Below the pieces are notes generated by a model. That model saw only the letters and a program-made list of their open reading frames with translations. It had not been told where the DNA came from and did not search any database. Both the position numbers and the translations under genes were made by a program. From Echinometra lucunter (Eukaryota > Echinodermata > Echinoidea > Camarodonta > Echinometridae), in assembly GCA_029962745.1 (NCBI GenBank), contig CM057158.1, positions 10,241,780-10,305,779 on the forward strand: 64,000 bases of DNA, in the 5' to 3' direction. Below are positions 50,726 to 63,166 of this stretch, piece after piece. Positions within the stretch are counted from its first letter, which is position 1. Each line of letters opens with the position of its first letter.

Positions 50726-53236
50726 ACGGCTCTTCACTGACTTTTTCCTCAAGAAATTTCGGATTAGGATTTGAATAGAGTAACATCGAGAAATATACGA
50801 TAATTTACATTTTCACATGAAAGTCTCCAGTCTTCCTACATGTCCTAGTTCACAATTCCTCGACACTGTGATTTTGGATGAAAGACATTATGGCCGCAAA
50901 AAATGATGATGATGTTTTTTTCTCAGATTACTTAAAATGCCTCATGCCTTTCTGCATTTTCTGGTTCACTATTCCTCGACAAAAATTTTAGATGAAATGC
51001 AGTTCGGTATTAACATGAAGACGTTGGTTCTGAAACCATTCTCTGTCATGTCTGTGGGATAGGATGGGATTCGTGTTAATCTCCTCTTATATCTCTTCCT
51101 ACCCTGCCTGTCTGCTTATGAAATCTCAAAACTTAAAGAGAAGCTCGAGTTCTGGGAGAAAGTGATAAATAATTATGAACTCTCTCACTCTGTTTATGAC
51201 ATTTTAGAAGAATGTCCTATTCAAAATTTCTCCTGAAAGGATTACTCTTCAAATGCCCTCATATTCGAAATATGACAAAAAACTGATAAGCACTAACATT
51301 CCCATTAACCAATTTCTGTGTGTAGCGCTTAAGCTTTTCAACATGACCAGTGAAGAGTGAGTGATTTTTTTGTCAATGTGATTTTCATAACCTCAGAGTA
51401 TTAAAAACAATTTTTATCTAGCAGTCTTAACAAACCTTCCAATTGCTTTGAAGCATTTTCTTTCACATTGTAATCGCATGACCAGAACTCTAGTTTATCT
51501 TTTATCATGTTAATCCTGTCTGTATCAAATCGTGCATTATTCATTTTGGAAAGAGAGCTTTGTTTGCAACGGAAAGAGACACTTGAGCCATCAACGTTCG
51601 TACGAATCTTCGAAGAATAATGGTAGTTTGCATCGACCTTTGAGAAAGATACCTGGTAGAATGTCCTAAATCATAAGACATCATTTCTGAAAAAGAGAGA
51701 ATTCAGACCTTGATTTAAAACAATTTCACTTCCGATGAAACTGGCAAAGTTGAGAATCAAAGGAGAAGCTAGTTCGTTCCCTTTTATTGGACAGACATCT
51801 ATAAAGCAGTATGTCCATTTTGGGTTTTGAAGAAATCGTCTCCATGCATAAAGCATTCAAGCAAGTCCTGATGGCGATTATTTCAGAGATTTTGTTGTTT
51901 AATGAAATTCGGCACATTCTGTCAAGATCATTCAGTTCATCCTATCATGAAGCATTTAAGTCCGTATCCCAGAAGGAAGACATTCCTATGGTCATGATAA
52001 TATAACACTCTAGAGACTAGGATGGCGCCAGCGATAGTCCCTAAGTGGTTATCATGTGGTTTTCTGTATGTTGCCAGTAAGTGTGAATACGACTTGTGAC
52101 TTATCGGAATTGATACTCGGCATACCAGATACCCATGTGGACAGAGGACACGTCGTAAATGACACACAGCATACGAACCCCCTCCCGAGTAAAGATGACA
52201 TGTGACGCGTAAGATTTGAACACAGCGTAGGAAATAATACATGGTTTATGAAACCGGGATATGAAACCATTATGAACATGACAGAAATGTTACACGACAT
52301 ACTACCCTGCAGAACTGCTATCCTGAAGTGAAAACGACATTAACAATGGGATTGTCAGTGATAATGACATTTCGATAAGTTATTTCGTCCTTGTTAGGGT
52401 CCTTAAAGAAATCAAGCAAAATCGAGATATACATGTATGAACACGACCAACTGACGATATGTGATGCGTCAGAAATGCTACACGGCACACTAACCCTCAG
52501 ACGCCCCCCTCTTGCGGCTAGACACCCGTCTCCCACGCTGAAGCCGTGGACAGGTAGGCTACAAAAGTTAACCTAATAGTGTCGTTACTCACAGACAATC
52601 ATGACATATATCGAATTCGAATTTAAAGGGAAATTCACAGGCCATTCTCACATGAAAGCTTTATAGGTGCGACTTTCAGGATAATGTTCCCCTCCTTATC
52701 TTTCAGATATGCGTCAGTGGTAACGCAGTGTGGTTTCATCGATCAATCCATTAAGAACGGTTGGGAATTCATCGTGGTTTATAGTATTAAAATGATGATG
52801 ATGCTTACTCCTTCTGAATATCATGAAGTACATCACTGCACTTGAAGAACATGAGAAAGGGAGCAGCGAAAGTGATATGCACTTGCGGTTATTGAACTAC
52901 AGGCGCCCACCATTATACTCTTTGCAGATATATATATATATATAAAATCATGGTAGTATATAAGGTTTACTTGCTTATGAATAATTGAAACTTCATCGCT
53001 TTGTTAATGATCTCATCATTACATTGAGTGGATTGTTTACAAGTGATTCGTCATATTTCTCAAACTTTGATTCAGGACAACCCAGCAGAATGGTGATTTA
53101 AAAAAAAAAATTAAAACAAAGTAACTAAACATTGCTGTAGAAATTTACAGTAATGTAGTGGCAGTAACTTTAACTTTAAAGGAAAATTTTGCCTTTCGGG
53201 CTCGTGGAAAGTGAATAGAGTTCATAAAATGCATGA
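50726..53236. other. Intronic DNA, no gene confirmed
   Basis: Minus-strand fragments around 51350-51917 have coding-like stretches (for example KISEIIAIRTCLNALCM) but no recognisable family. A small AT repeat lies at 52927-52943. Confidence 0.5.
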
Positions 53237-53593
53237 TACACATTAAGAAAAAAAGGTGCAATTTTGCACCCTTCAAAAGCAACACTGGGAGCTCCTTTTT
53301 GGGTGCAACTTTGCACCCTAAGAAGCTTTTTGCACCTTTAAGGATGCAGTTAGCTACATTTTGCACCCTTTAGGGAAGGTGCAAATTTGCACCTTTTTTG
53401 AACGCAAAAATTTCTGCACTCTAAAAGGTGCAAAGTTGCACCTTTTAGAGTGCAAGCGGGCATTTCCGGGTGCAAACAGGAACAAAAAAGTGCATTTTTG
53501 CACTTTTTTCATGTAGGGTTCAAGATTGCACCCAAAAGGTGCAGCCAGTGTTGCATTTAGGGTGCAAACTTGCACCTTTTTTCTTAGTGTGTA
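53237..53593. mobile_element. Multi-palindrome MITE built from GGTGCAA/TTGCACC units
   Basis: The TIR is TACACATTAAGAAAAAAAGG on the left and TACACACTAAGAAAAAAGGT by reverse complement on the right. Inside, TTTGCACC or GGTGCAAA motifs occur more than a dozen times in both orientations, many as full palindromes (AAGGTGCAAATTTGCACCTT near 53375, AAAAGGTGCAAAGTTGCACC near 53424). There is no reading frame beyond repeat translation. Confidence 0.85.
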
Positions 53594-54247
53594 TATTCAG
53601 TGCATTTCAAAGAAAATACAATTTCAAAGTATGCTAAATCAAAGATTTTTTTGTTTACATTCATACATGTGTAATCCCATGTTTTCTATTCATGAACGGT
53701 TTCATATTCGCCATGGAGGCATGCAAGGATCAAATTAATAGTTGAAAATTATTCTTCTATTCAATCTTGGCAAACAATCCGTATTTCAACCATTTCAAGC
53801 ATAAAACATGGAATAAATACTGATTTGATTTTTTTTCAAAATGTCTCATTAATTGAAGAATTGGCCCTTTTCATTCATTGTCCAAGGTGTCCATTTCTAC
53901 TATAATGTATTTAAACACGTCTGTCCATTCAAAGTAGCGAGAGGTGAAAAATATGGTCTGAAACATATAAGGAGCAAAAACAACAACAAAAAAAGCCGTC
54001 TCTGACATCTCATCCTGGCGATATGTAACGAAAGCTGTTCAGCCATGAATAGATGACAATGACAATCTACCGATCGTGGCTCGCGTAGTTTGTGTTTATA
54101 TTCCAAACAACCAATGTTAACTACCCATCGAAGCCAGACGATTCGTCAGTATACAGTAGGCGTATGAGATATTGATTGGCCTCATGTTTATGCAAGTTAG
54201 TCATTTTTAATATCCTTCAAGGGAAGCAGATCTTAAACAGCAAACTG

Positions 54248-54492
54248 CAGGGGCGGATCCATGGGAAGGGGGCGAATCGGCCGCCCTTTTGAAACCGAGG
54301 ACCTTTTTTTTTTCTTTTTTTCTTATTTTCTTTTTTTTTTTCTCTTTTTTTGCTTATCAGCGAAGTTTGGGGGTAAAATAGACACCTGCAAATGGCGAAG
54401 ACTTTTTTTGCTTGTCAGCAAAATTTTCGGGTAAAACAGACACCTGAAAAAGCTGACCTGCCCCCTTTTGAAAAATGCTGGATCCGGCCCTG
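54248..54492. mobile_element. 245-bp hAT-like MITE (CAGGGNCGGATCCA ends)
   Basis: The left end CAGGGGCGGATCCATGGGAA matches the reverse complement of the right end CAGGGCCGGATCCAGCATTT. An internal duplicated phrase (TTTTTTGCTTRTCAGC, then GTAAAAYAGACACCTG) occurs at about 54345-54390 and 54404-54449. The flanks GCAAACTG and CAACTG are only similar, so the target duplication has decayed. Confidence 0.8.
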
Positions 54493-54499
54493 CAACTGT

Positions 54500-56600
54500 G
54501 AGGATGTTCAAAAACTAGGTGGACTACTACAGGACCCTATTCACTTTATTGCAAATATAACAGCCTACGACAAGGCATGCTGATGTTAATAATTCAAATA
54601 CATGTAGGAATGACTTCGTTCATGGCCTCCAAATTTCCCTATAAATTACCTGTTCAATGTACATAAGGTACACATTTCCCCATGCACTTTCAAAACATAA
54701 CAAAAACACTTCACCTGCATTCATGAATGCATCAAACAGCAAAACAGGTATACTTTGGATGGGGCATGCGTATAAAAGCGTATACGCATACTAGGTTTCA
54801 ATTACATAAAACAAATCAAATTAGAAAAAAAAATCAAAACAATAAAGCATAATTAAAATAGGTATGTTCATGGGGCGGTCTATGGAATGATTATCTTCTT
54901 CACCCTGGCATCAACTGAAATGTAAATTCGGTTGCTTTTTCCCTTTATTTTATTGGCATTTTGTCGTTGATCTTGTTAACGGTGATTCATGTTTTCAAGG
55001 CAAGGGCGCCAGACTTCCTTTTGTCGAAAACAAGAAAATGACAACTCATATTTTGTTTTCGACTCAATTTAATGCTTCACAAGAGTTTAGACGCACAGTC
55101 ACTGAACTGGGATGAATTGATAACAAGGAGGGAGAGGCTCTTAAAGAGATTATGATCTGTACGACTCGGAAAAAGGTTAAATTTGCCGGAGGATGGATCT
55201 TTTCCAAAATGAGATTGATCCGAGATTTGAATGGGAACGTCGTGTCTCCTTAAGAGAAATGTTGGCACCTGAAGACATGAGCTAGTCACAGGAAAGCTAG
55301 CCGTAATGATTGCTCCACTTGATGTCGGTAGACTTTTATCCCGCTCCCTCTTAATCAAATGTCCTCGAACTAATCCTATTGGGAGAAGAGTAACATGAAC
55401 ATTTCATGAAAATGTGTGCTAAGGAAAAGTGGAATGCCTGGGTTTCATACTTGCACTTTGTTCCGGTTTAGCAGCATGAGAACCCTTTTTGATTGCTTAA
55501 ATTCTCAATGTATCTGCGCAATAGTTACATTTTATATATTATTATCATTATCATATTATCTTATAGATATATCGAATTTTGTGGTACGTGAATGAAAGAT
55601 TTTAAGTGATTTATTCGTACTGACATATTGAGTACGTTGATAGGAAACCCACAGAATATCAAGTAATCAATCAAATGCACATTTTCGACCTTATCTTACT
55701 TAGTCAAACCGATCAGTCCAAGCTCATTAATTATATTATTTTTCCAAGAACTATATCAAAATATACATGTCATGTGTTCTGATAAATAACAAACTTTTCA
55801 CGAATACTTAACCAAGCAGAATAATCAGTTTGTGAAATTGAGTTGAAATTTTGTGACCGTATATGATTTGTTGATCTGACAGAAGTGTTGAAAGTCGCAG
55901 GGTCAATTTCATTTCGTTTCACGAACTTACTACACAAAGTACAGTTTTACACGAATATGAGAAAAAAAAAAAAATAAATCGATAGTTGCTTTTCCATGAA
56001 AGAAAAGGGAAAAGGAAGGAAATATCAAACTTCTGTCATCCAAGGACTTGATGAATTCAGATATACAAAAGTAAGAAAAAGCCAAATGCTCTGTTTGAGC
56101 AGAATATGCGATTCCGTGATTCCGTTACCTCAATGAAACTTTGTTCTATATGTTTTATGATATGAGTATGATAGAATTTTCTAATAACATGGGATCACAT
56201 TCACAAAAATTATTAGACTAACGACGTAAGGATGCTAGACAACGTAAAGTAAAACCCTGTTACACAGTAAACACGAATTGATGGCTGGAGAAGTCATATC
56301 TGTCTTATCTAGTCATATTAGTGCGTCTGAGGTATGTCATATTACTTTCACGTGAGTAGGTGATACAAATTAATTTAACATACCTCTTCTTTGTAATTAT
56401 GAAAATATGAGGGAAGTGCGTTGAGTGCTACTTAAAAAATGCAAAATATTGAAAAAGAAGCTTTATAGAGCTTTGTCACTTGATTAAATTTTGAAAAGTT
56501 TAAGTTAGGATAATTTATTTACTCAAATACCATTATGCGAATGGATGCATGGATATCAGTAAGCTAGTCCAGTGCAAAGGAAATGCTTCCTCTGAACTCA
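54500..56600. other. Intronic DNA, no gene seen
   Basis: Unstructured AT-rich sequence with a short A-run near 55960. Confidence 0.6.
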
Positions 56601-56605
56601 TGATT

Positions 56606-57033
56606 GCTACATCAATTGCATCTCTTTTTATTAATGAAATGCAGGAAGCTTTGGAAGCAAGTAAGGTCATTAAAATCCACTTAATCCAGGGAGATTATAC
56701 GCCTGTAAAACAGACTCTATACAGCATGTCAATGATTATATTGATACTTTTCATCCAAAGCACATGACATTCAAAAGGGTTTGCAGTGTAGCTTTGAACT
56801 AAAGCTGCAATCAGTGCACGTTTTGAATAGGCTTATCAATTTCTTTACTTCGTACAGTCTCGTATCATAAGTAATGCATCCCCTTTTCTGCAGTATCACT
56901 GACATGACTGACATGCTGTATAGAGTCCGTTTTACAGGCGTATAATCTCATTGGATTAAGTGGATTTTAATGACCTTACTCGCTTCCAAAGCTTCCTGCA
57001 TTTCATTAATAAAAAAGATGCAATTGATGTAGC
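56606..57033. repeat. Long inverted repeat, ~125-bp arms, 177-bp spacer
   Basis: The left arm 56606-56731 (GCTACATCAATTGCATC ... CAGCATGTCA) is the near-exact reverse complement of 56909-57033. A few mismatches include CCCTGGATTAAG against CATTGGATTAAG. No terminal duplication or known TIR was found, so it may be an inverted duplication and not a transposon. Confidence 0.88.
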
Positions 57034-59324
57034 AGTACGTTTTCCACACACTCCGTGTTATTCTCCTCAGTTTGTCTAACCTTAATAATATTTAAACCTG
57101 CCACGAACTCACGTCCCCTGATCGGTGGAAAATGAAAACGTGTGGGAGTGTGCATATGGTGACATTTGGGCGTGAAACTCACGTTTAGATATTATAACGA
57201 AGTAGGAAAATTTGGGGTCAACTCTTATTGTGATAATGTGCTTATAACAGTGACTGAATGAAATCATAGTGATGCTTTTAAGAGAAGACTTAAAGAAATG
57301 TCTAGTTGGGCAAGTGCAAACTAAGGATTTTGTCTTTTGATGTTTCCAAAGGACGGCGTATTTCTTATCAAAGGAAACCCAACTTTCCCCAGCAATATCT
57401 CACTGAATGAACAGAGCTAAATAATTACACTTTATTATGAAAAAAAATCTTCTTCATTTATAGTAGTGCCACCACATTTGTGATAATGGAAACAAGAACA
57501 ACTGAATTACAACAATTTTAAATCTTCAATGTCGAAAGTGATTTGCTCACAACACTAGGAACGGCCATTCATTGATCATTTCTTTGCTTCGGCGCCTTGT
57601 TAAACATGTTAAAGAAGAAGATTTATTCTTTGACATAACACGAATGATACAAAACTATTAGGATTATCAAGTACTTAATGGGAGAAGTCCGGTTTTCCTT
57701 ATTTAAGAAAGCACGGTAGAGTTCTGAACCTAGATTGACATCAAAATTGTGTCATTATCCTGATTTTTACCTGATATAAGGTTCAGTAAAACCCTCTAAA
57801 GGACCTCAAATTTGGATTGGTTGGTAACATTGGACAAAAATACCCTGGAGTGGCCAACTAAAAATTATTGAGAGAGGCAAACAGAACATGAATAAAAGTA
57901 ATAGACAATCCTAACCCTACGATCCTTCCCTATAACTAACAGTGATCTTCGTGGTAATACTATTATCCCCCCCCCCCGACCAGACCCACACTACGCCACC
58001 GCTGGCAATAATAATGAGATCTCAAATATTGGTTGTTGGATATAAGTGAGTGACTTACTGACGTGTCAAAACGAGGTTTAATGCGAACAATCTAATCAAG
58101 TCAGTGATATAGAACAGGCAAGGAAACAGCTATATTAAAATAATTCCATCCCGAGCACATGATATTGGAAAACTGAAATCAGTATGATTATATCATATTT
58201 GCATGGAAATTTTATTGTTATGATTATAACTGTCGTTTGTCATCAGTCGGAAAAGAATCCCATGACTTAATAGAAAAGGATATTGAGCTTTCATTATGTG
58301 TTGATAAAACCTAAACGAAAACTAGGCTTGTGTTTACAGTAAAATGCAACAAGTAATACTAGTTACATAAAAGTTTGTCAATTTACTCTGACGTTGGCAT
58401 ATAGCATCAAAAGTGGGCTGATATTATTTCTGCTGCGGGAACAGACTATTGTATTTTAGGGCTTGTCCAATTAATATATGCAATAAGTAAATTGTAACAA
58501 ACCAGCAACGTGTTTTTCGACACGTTATGTCTAGTCGGTTAATTTGTTCACGCTAGCAACATGAGTGTTGCCATTACTGAAATCCAAGTGAAAACATACC
58601 GTCATTACATCTGAATGAAAAAAAAGAAAAGAAAATGATTACAATGTTAATGACGTTAGGTTGTTTCACATTTCTATTGACCTTGCATGGGCCAACCAAT
58701 CCCATTTTCTCATCATGATAATTATTGTTAGACGGTTTTTATCATCACAACATTTATCAGAGATTTTTAACAAAAATCTAATTTCATTTCTTGGCACACA
58801 GTTGGCAATAAATCATATTCTCCTTTAACTTCATGGAATCGTGCACCTTTTCCATATTTCACGCTGCCTCGGAGAGGTACTATGGAATGCTGAATTCATT
58901 GTGCCTTTATTTGATTGCAGGATGTCTTGATTCAGACGAAATTTCAATCAACCAGTACAAATAGCATTTCCATGAGTCTATATATGAATGAAATTTTTCG
59001 AATTGAAATACAATAGGGCAAATGGATGGAACACTTTTCTTCTGCCGTTAATTTCCGCTTCAGCCTTCTCTCTCTTTCTCTCCTTCTCCCTTAGATCTCT
59101 TGCTCCGCTCTAATTGCTTTTCTTATTCTTTCTATGTTTCCCTCTTTCTGTCTCTCCCTCTGTAAACTCTCTGCATATCGCATCTCTGATGCCAATCTTT
59201 CCTTCAATTCTTTTCTGTTGCCACCCACCCACACACACACACAAACCTCTTTATGAATGTCTCTCCTTGTATTGTGGACCGACCATAGATAAGATCTGTC
59301 TACTATTACCTCTTTTTTCTTATT

Positions 59325-59435
59325 CGTTTTCATTATCATTATTATCATAATTGTTATTATCATTGTTATTATCATAGTAGTAGTAGAATAGTGGTGGTGT
59401 TATCATTATCATCTTTATAATAATGATAATTATTT
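59325..59435. repeat. (ATTATC)-type imperfect microsatellite
   Basis: Imperfect ATT/ATC trinucleotide-like repeat on the + strand. Confidence 0.85.
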
Positions 59436-60104
59436 TTATATTTTGGATCAGAAATTTATCCTTCAGCGATTGGCTTAAAGACCTTCACGTGATCATGTGT
59501 ATTTTCAGCTATTTCAGAATGCTGGCATGAAGGTATACTATTTGGGAAATGACGTCACTTTTATGACGACATTTTCCAAATAGTATTTGTGAAATGACCT
59601 CACAATACGCGAAATCTATGCGCAAAATGAAATATTCAGTGGGCATACGAGAGCTCGAGTGTGCACCATGAGAAACTCTCGCGATGTCACGGCTACTGCG
59701 TTTCTCAATTTCTGATCACTTGGCAGTTTATCCGTACAACGTTTAGACTCATAAGGCATTCGAAAAGACATAAATATGCATTAAAGAATATTGATTTGAT
59801 GTGATTTTACTGATTTACTTAACTACGGTTAAAAGCCCAGTTTACCTAATTGGCTGATTTACAATGGGGCCGTGTATCAATTAAAATAAAAATGAAAATA
59901 GAATATGAATGCATGTCAAACAAAATTACTTGCACAAAATATAAGAAAATAAAATACATATAAAAATACATATACATTTTGATCCTCGGTGCCTCCAATA
60001 GAACCATTCACTTCGGGGCTGCGTCCCTCAGTGAATAGTACTATTTCGAAGTCACCTCTTGCCCATAGTTCTAACCAGAAACTCTCAAGGCAAAATATAT
60101 TTGT

Positions 60105-60240
60105 ATATTGTTATTATCATTATTATTAATATCATTATCATTTATCATTATTATTTTCTTATTATTTTAGTATTAATTTAGTATTATCATCATTGTCATT
60201 TCGATCATAATCATTATCATCAATATCATCGTCATAATGT
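60105..60240. repeat. (ATTATC)-type imperfect microsatellite
   Basis: Second ATT/ATC-rich tract, similar in make-up to the one at 59.3 kb. Confidence 0.85.
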
Positions 60241-61095
60241 TAATACAAGCAGATGTCACTCTGTGGCTTTCTGTCTCTCTCTGTCATGCACTTTCATTTT
60301 TTTTATCAACAGTTAATTTTTTTTTTGCCTATGCCTTTTTATCTGTAGTGGGTGAAGGTTTGGTATTTTCTCAGTTTTAATTTTTTCAGATCTTATATGT
60401 AAACTATTTCAAATAAATATTTGGGGAGCCTAAATTCTCTTCTGTAGGAATGATATACAAAGCAGACTATCAGAATATTATTTGAAGCAGAGTTTAAAAT
60501 AGATTTCCGGTTTGCTTCTAAGGGGTTCTCAATTCGATGCGGATGTATATAGAAGGATGAATATGTGGGTTCTTGGAATGTCAAGCACACTTCTTTCCAA
60601 CTTGAATATTCCATTTTCAATCTCATGAGGGCATCTTGGCATTCAGATACAAATACCATGCCATCAATTAGATCGAAGATATTCTTCTAGCCTAGCTTGA
60701 ATATGAAAGTGATGAATTTCTGCCCTTTTTAGCATAAATTGGTATTTCAGTGTCTAAACTCATCGAAATGCCAAATGATTATATACAAAACCATTGCATT
60801 TCTTCTGAAGACGATCTTTGTCTGAATGATATGACACCTCCAGAATGTTGATGGAAGATTTATTTTTTGGTAGTCTTTATTACTTTGTGCTGTATCTTAT
60901 ACGTTACCTCAGTATGTTTCTACGGTATAAAAGCTGTGACACGCCTTTATTTCATTTTTTTTTTTACATAACTACAAGTTGTAAGGTTATGTCTTGAAAA
61001 TCAAACCAATCGCAATAAAACCTCTGATGCTAACTTCTTGAAACAAGGTTACGCGTCTGGTCAATGCTCTTGGGAGTCAAGCAACTGGGGAAAAC

Positions 61096-61314
61096 ATGGC
61101 TGCTTTTAGAAGATTTCGTGATTCGATTAATTTCTGCGATGTAATTGTTTTATTCGGTCGGCTAGGTCCAATCTCAACGACCGAGTGCTCCCAATTAAGC
61201 AGCTTCTATACGCCTCTCATGCATATAGACATGACTAGCCGACATCACGTAGAGTTCAGGAGACGTCAGGCTTTCACAGAGAGAAAGGGATGGCGGTTTT
61301 CTTCACTTTTGTAG
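61096..61314 (+). CDS. Hypothetical 72-codon ORF nested in the intron
   Basis: Starts in a favourable context (AAAACATGGCTG), reads MAAFRRFRDSINFCDVIVLF and onward, and ends at TAG 61312-61314. AATAAA follows at about 61357. CpG is locally higher than in neighbouring DNA. No domain is recognised and no homologue is known to me. It may be noise or a small retrocopy. Confidence 0.15.
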   Translation: MAAFRRFRDSINFCDVIVLFGRLGPISTTECSQLSSFYTPLMHIDMTSRHHVEFRRRQAFTERKGWRFSSLL

Positions 61315-63050
61315 TACTTTCAAAATTCCGGGGCCGTTCTTTGTTTAAAATTTGAAATAAAGTAATATCTAAGATCTTGATTGACCATATTTTGTCTCCT
61401 GATTAGCATGAAATGTAATGAATTTTCTTCAGAGCTCTGTATTTGTCATGTTTGTATTCTCCTGTAAGCATGGAATTTTACCCGAAATCTTTATGCATTT
61501 AAACCTTACCATGCCCACAGCAAATCATGTGTTTTCTAAATTGATGTGCAGTTGAGATTTGACAATCTCGGATCAAGATTAAGTTGCTCAATATAACATT
61601 CGATTATTTTTCTAATACAAACACTTGAAATATAAAAAGCATGCTCTATAATAACAGAATAGTCAAGATATTTCAGTTCAAACAACGTTGTGATGTAACT
61701 TTGTGCTAAATAAGAACAGGCGTTTTCAACGGGGTTTATATAGTTTAGTTCTGAATGGTTTCGTATAATTTTTGAAATCTTTCATCACAAAATGCTATAG
61801 TTCAATGATATTTCACATAATGTACACGTGATTAGAAACGTGCATATTTAGCGGCGCTGGTAGTTCATTCAGAAGCTGATTTACCATGAAACAGTAATTA
61901 TCATTTTGTCTATAGATACATGGCTTTATGTGTCTCTTGTGTCACGCATGGTGGCTTAGCTGAATCTGTGCTTTGTTTATGAACATAAAACAGGCAGAAT
62001 ACTTGTACGCGAGGTAACATAATTTATTTCGGGATACATTTTTTTCTCCTCAGCGAAATCTTACTGTGGCATATAGTCCCGATATAGGTCAAAAGGCACA
62101 TCGAATAAGCCTCTATTTCATCTGCTTTTGAGCACCCATGTCATGACGTCATTAGTAGTCATATTTCATGGGGTCCGAGTCGAATACTAATTTTAGATTC
62201 GTCTCCATTCGTCTATTTTTGATCATCCTTTTGTGGGATTCCCTCGCTTGGGGAAAAGGGTAATGTTTCCAAGATGTACTGTATAATGATAATGTGATTC
62301 GAATGAAATGAGACAGATTTCATGGATAAACTCTCCTACGTGTGGGTTTTACGTGCGGGATTTCTGCAGTTTTACTTCTTCGTACAATAAACGGATCAAC
62401 CCTACATAAGTTTTGTGGAGTGCAGTTTGTGTAATCTGTCTGTTCACATGATCTAGATCTTCTGTCACGATGATTTTTCTAATGAAAATGGCTTTGTATT
62501 AAAAACTTTAGATGTAGCAGCCTTTAGCCTCGAGTGGGTGGTGAATTAAAAAAAAAAGAACAGTCTGGGGATCATCCTCTTTACCTCCACCGTATTTCCA
62601 TTACATTAATCGGTGTTACATAGTGACTTTTGTCCGTAATGACATAAAAGCTTTTATCCTCAGATACTCCCTCTCATGGTATAGTTATGAAACGAACCGG
62701 TAAATGATTTATTTTCCATATGTTTGAGCTAATAGCTGCCCCTTTCCTTGATCCTTGCCGCTAAAGGTATTTCATTGCCTTGTCGTTGATCTTCTTTTTG
62801 TTGTTTTTCCTCATACAAGCATTCAGGTAACATGGGTAATATTGTATTAAGTTTTTTCATGTATTTACACTTTACATTTTACATTTTGCATTCTACAATT
62901 TATAAGGTATAGGCCTATTAAGGCAAACAAAACAGTTCACTGTAAACTTTACTAAGTGAATCTGTCATTAGATATATTCTGTGTAAAAAAAAATGCTTGC
63001 CTCAAACTAATAAAATGTACCTAAAGTATTCTTCATATTTTATTTTCCAG

Positions 63051-63126
63051 GTTCATCTAGGTCGCAGTGATGAGGGTCATCCAGTCGTAGGCTACGTGGC
63101 GATCACACAGTTACAGGCTGCACAAA
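63051..63126 (+). CDS. SMPD3: SMPD3 second coding exon (THLHA-region exon)
   Basis: A 76-bp exon follows a pyrimidine-rich acceptor (TTTTATTTTCCAG) and ends at a GTAAGC donor. Joined in phase 0 to K455 it adds 25 codons. The stretch HPVVGYVAITQLQAAQ aligns without gaps to the human segment that follows the same exon boundary (RIVGYIACTHLHAPQ), so position, phase and sequence all support it. It leaves in phase 1, one base (A) of the next codon. In this family the segment is a beta strand leading into the active site, and the first His of THL is a conserved active-site residue. Here both His positions are Gln (CAG, CAG). Either this lineage differs, or this is an alternative or inactivated exon. 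Confidence 0.85.
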
Positions 63127-63166
63127 GTAAGCCTATCTATCTATTTACATGATTTAGTAATAAATG

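Larger units (their letters stand above)
57034..63040. other. Intronic DNA, no gene confirmed
   Basis: Contains a C-run at about 57966-57977, ATT/ATC-type repeats at 59325-59435 and 60105-60240, and one ATG-initiated frame of 72 codons at 61096 in a good start context but with no recognisable similarity. Confidence 0.55.
10042..63050 (+). other. SMPD3: SMPD3 intron 1 of the coding region, 53,009 bp
   Basis: Delimited by the consensus donor GTAAGT at 10042 and the acceptor TTTTCCAG ending at 63050. The flanking exons encode residues that are contiguous in the human protein (LMVK then VHLG...GYVA), so no conserved exon should be missing between them. It contains no other recognisable gene, only transposon relics, inverted repeats and simple repeats, listed separately. 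All inverted repeats inside it would be present in the primary transcript. Confidence 0.85.

Noticed and set aside
51300..51917. Minus-strand coding-like fragments possibly extending the LINE relic
   Set aside because: Short stretches look protein-like but do not match the expected upstream order of a reverse transcriptase.
57958..58010. C-run followed by a GTGGCGTAGTG-like (minus) transposon end
   Set aside because: No partner terminal repeat was found.
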